The notes beneath the pieces are model-generated. The model was not told the origin of the DNA. It saw only the letters and a program-made list of their open reading frames with translations, and made no database searches. This document shows, piece by piece, positions 61,567-64,000 of a DNA stretch of 64,000 nt. Each line of letters starts with the position of its first letter. Position 1 is the first letter of the stretch. Source of the DNA: Merluccius polli. Lineage: Eukaryota; Chordata; Actinopteri; Gadiformes; Merlucciidae. The translations under genes were made by a program, and so were the position numbers. The stretch spans positions 146,001 through 210,000 of the forward strand of contig JAOPHQ010000572.1 of NCBI GenBank assembly GCA_030340625.1. Direction: 5' to 3'.

Positions 61567-62397
61567 GAGAGAGAGTGTGAGAGAGAGAGAGAGAGAGATC
61601 CGTGGATCTGCTTCTCAGATAAAAAATACATATATTTGTCTAGTTTCTGTTTCTGTTCACGTTTGTCAACCGAAGCACCATCTCCCGCCTCATTTCCTCT
61701 TTTGCTGGTGAAGGTGAAGTGCAGCGTCCTCCCCAGGCCTTCCTGTTGTCCCCACCCAGGAATGTCTCTGGCTGACTCAGCTTCGGTCAACACTAGACCA
61801 CGCCCTTGGGGGACATGGACACACCTCTGTGAGAATAGGTGTGAGCCTATAATCACAAACACACAAATACCATTTAAATGTTGCTACACCGACGATGGCG
61901 TTGCATTGTTCTCACCATGATATGGAAATGCTGCGTAGATGTGAATGGGGAGGCGATGCACGCGGTCCGCATCGGCGCCTGTGCAGCTGCAGAGCAAACG
62001 CTCATTTAAGTGCTTAGAGCTTAGCGGTCATTTGCATAATTTGCATAATGCTTGCATGCAAACAATAGGCTCGCGACGGTGACATCACACACACACACAT
62101 GTGCACATGCCCGTCAATGCAAACAAAATAAAAACAGAGGGTAAGCGAAAGAGAGAGGGGAAAGGAAAAGAGGCGCACAGAGAATGTGCTCTCCTCCCCA
62201 TGGGAGGATTTCCTGTGTCTTGTGTCTGTCCGGCGTCATACGATTGATCCCAGCCCAGCCGAGGCCCATACGTCCCATGATGTCATTAAACCTGTCATGT
62301 GGTGCTGCCAGAGCCACGTCAAATGTGGCCCCCTTAGATCAAACTCCCTGTCCCGCCTCGGCAGTGACAGCTGGCCGTGGGGAGGGTGGAAAGTGTC

Positions 62398-62430
<33 letters not shown>

Positions 62431-64000
62431 TGAGTGGGAAGGGTCGGTTGGGTGGTTGGGTGGGGGGGGGGGGGGGGTGACGGCGAGGGTGGGTGGGCGA
62501 ATTTCTCAGTTCCCTGAGAGTCACCTTAATGTGATTGGGACCTGATGTCACAAAGCAGCAGGGTGTCCGAGTTAATCCCCAATCCACCGCCTCTGCCTTC
62601 AGTGGCCGCCTCACACGACAGGATGAGCCTTCAGTGAGCATTCGGGAGGAGAGTCTGCGCGGGGAGAGAGAGAGTAGTCATTCGTTGGGAGGAAAAAAAT
62701 ATGAACGCAGAACGAGCCAAGCGTCGGCCCCGGGGGTCACCGAGTGCTAACTAATGAATTGCTCCTATTTGGTGTGTGTTGTCAGCTTAAGAAAATGTTG
62801 AGAAGGCCCCTTTCGACGAGACATCTTGTGTAACCTGTTTTGGCGGTTCACCGGCGAGTCTCATCCCTTCCATGACGAGTTCTCCATCTGCAAGGTACAG
62901 CGTATCCCAGTGTAGCATCCCCCCGGTCGTTGCTATTTACTACACGCTGCAATAAATAACAAACACGACTGAAAAAAAAACAAAACCCCAACAAACATAT
63001 GTGGCCCTTCAAATTGTTCAATCTATTTCCGCACCGCTCCTCGAAGACGTCTCGCTGGCCGTGTTCCCATGCGATGGCTTATTTCCAGCTCATCATAACG
63101 GAGCCAGTTATTAAAATGACAGCTGTTTTCCTTCGAGACGGAGACCCCTTCTCACACAGAGCTTTCAGCGAGTCCTCTGAGGGACCTTCTTTCCTTTCTA
63201 ATAGCTGCGCTGACAATCGGGTCACTCTTGCATAAAGGTCAGGCGAATCATTTGGGTGGTCACTCAGGAGAATTTCCTGCCAAGCGAAGACGGACGGCGG
63301 GGAGATGGCGACGGCGAGCGAGGTGGAGCGAGATAGACACGGAGATAGAGGGAGAGAGAGGGAGAGATGGATGGAGGGAACCGCAAATGGAATATATCGA
63401 ACGAAAACCCAAAGTGAGTCACCTCATCGAGTCGACGTCTCAGGGCCCCCGAATGTTTCTCTTGCCTCTTGTCCAGGAACCCGTGGCCAGTGCCACAAGC
63501 GGGAGAGGGGGGGGGGGGGAACACACAATTTACTTTTACGTTCACTTAGTGGGGCGAAAAGTCCAGAAGACCCATTTGTCACGCAACATGACAGACTCAA
63601 GTATGCCATGGGTCTCGAGGTTTTGAAAGACGCATGCGGCGTACAACAACACCTGGTCGGACAGCGCTGGCAGAGCCGAGAGCCGAGAGCTGAGAAAACA
63701 TCTGACGGAGCCATTAGCTGTCAACTTCTTCCATAAATAGCAAAGACAGACAAGGAATTTGGGGCTCTTTTGTGCGCAGCGCCTTTGTAGTTTGGCCCTA
63801 TAGTACGCGCAGTGATCTCGCGGGTTCGTTTTTCCGCCAATAAAAAGGACACTGTATTTTCTATCAAAGGGCATATTACACCCGCAATCGGGGCCGTCCT
63901 GTTTTCTACGGGCGCCTAAGCGTTCTGCCCGCAACCTCGTCAGCGTCCGGTGAGCAAATGCTCAAAATCGATTTCCGTGATTGTATTCAGAGGCGTCGAG
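61563..64000. other. Right end of the window, no coding exon seen
   Basis: The stretch holds the octamer pair, a GT and poly-G run (62402-62477), GA-rich patches and a REST-site-like sequence at 63645-63668. Several open frames of about 100-140 codons exist, but none shows a domain or a splice-compatible continuation that I recognise. Confidence 0.5.
62030..62046 (+). promoter_or_regulatory. Two adjacent POU octamer sites
   Basis: ATTTGCAT occurs twice, 9 bp apart (62030-62037 and 62039-62046), followed by TGCATGCAAA. Tandem octamers fit binding by Oct/Brn-type POU factors. Function is not shown. Confidence 0.35.

Overview
The window is vertebrate nuclear DNA, almost certainly from a ray-finned (teleost) fish. 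Seven multi-exon protein genes have GT-AG introns, apart from one GC-AG intron. The introns are short, with very long CA/GT, GA, CT and TA microsatellites, tRNA-derived SINEs with a fish-type 3' tail, and small inverted-repeat DNA transposons. The microsatellite density is extreme even for fish; no species can be named from this alone.

Layout, left to right: galnt6 (+, 714-7176, mucin-type O-glycosylation in the Golgi); g6pd (+, 8605-15806, pentose phosphate pathway); a ceramide kinase gene, cerk (-, 17129-22575); naa10 (+, 23651-25232, catalytic subunit of NatA); arhgap4 (+, 29748-37975, F-BAR/RhoGAP protein); ssr4 (+, 39027-40857, TRAP-delta of the ER translocon); and a V2-type vasopressin/vasotocin receptor, avpr2-like (-, 48458-53945). 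I joined the exons by hand. In every gene the reading phase stays intact across all junctions, giving predicted proteins of 621, 516, 577, 214, 829, 167 and 563 residues. No gene shows a frameshift or internal stop.

The block naa10(+)-arhgap4(+)-avpr2(-) has the same order and relative orientation as human Xq28 read backwards, and g6pd and ssr4 are also Xq28 genes. galnt6 and cerk lie on other human chromosomes. In human Xq28 the next gene past AVPR2 is L1CAM, so the gene-free right end (53946-64000) may hold the upstream region of fish l1cam. A GC-box plus TATA promoter-like site lies at 61290-61337 and a REST-site-like sequence near the end. The genes are housekeeping or signalling neighbours and do not form one pathway.

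I found no new multi-gene system. The most notable points are: (1) a 1.54-kb near-perfect palindrome with 642-bp arms in g6pd intron 1, which would give a long double-stranded hairpin in the pre-mRNA; (2) long sense-strand UG repeats directly on splice sites of galnt6, arhgap4, cerk and avpr2-like; (3) a GC-AG intron in g6pd with a CA repeat just downstream; (4) no visible SH3 domain in arhgap4; (5) a roughly 200-residue third intracellular loop in the V2-type receptor; and (6) several definable mobile elements: a solo-LTR candidate, an element with TTAA ends, a hAT-like MITE, a MITE with 24-bp perfect ends, and two copies of an unnamed inverted-repeat element in galnt6 introns.
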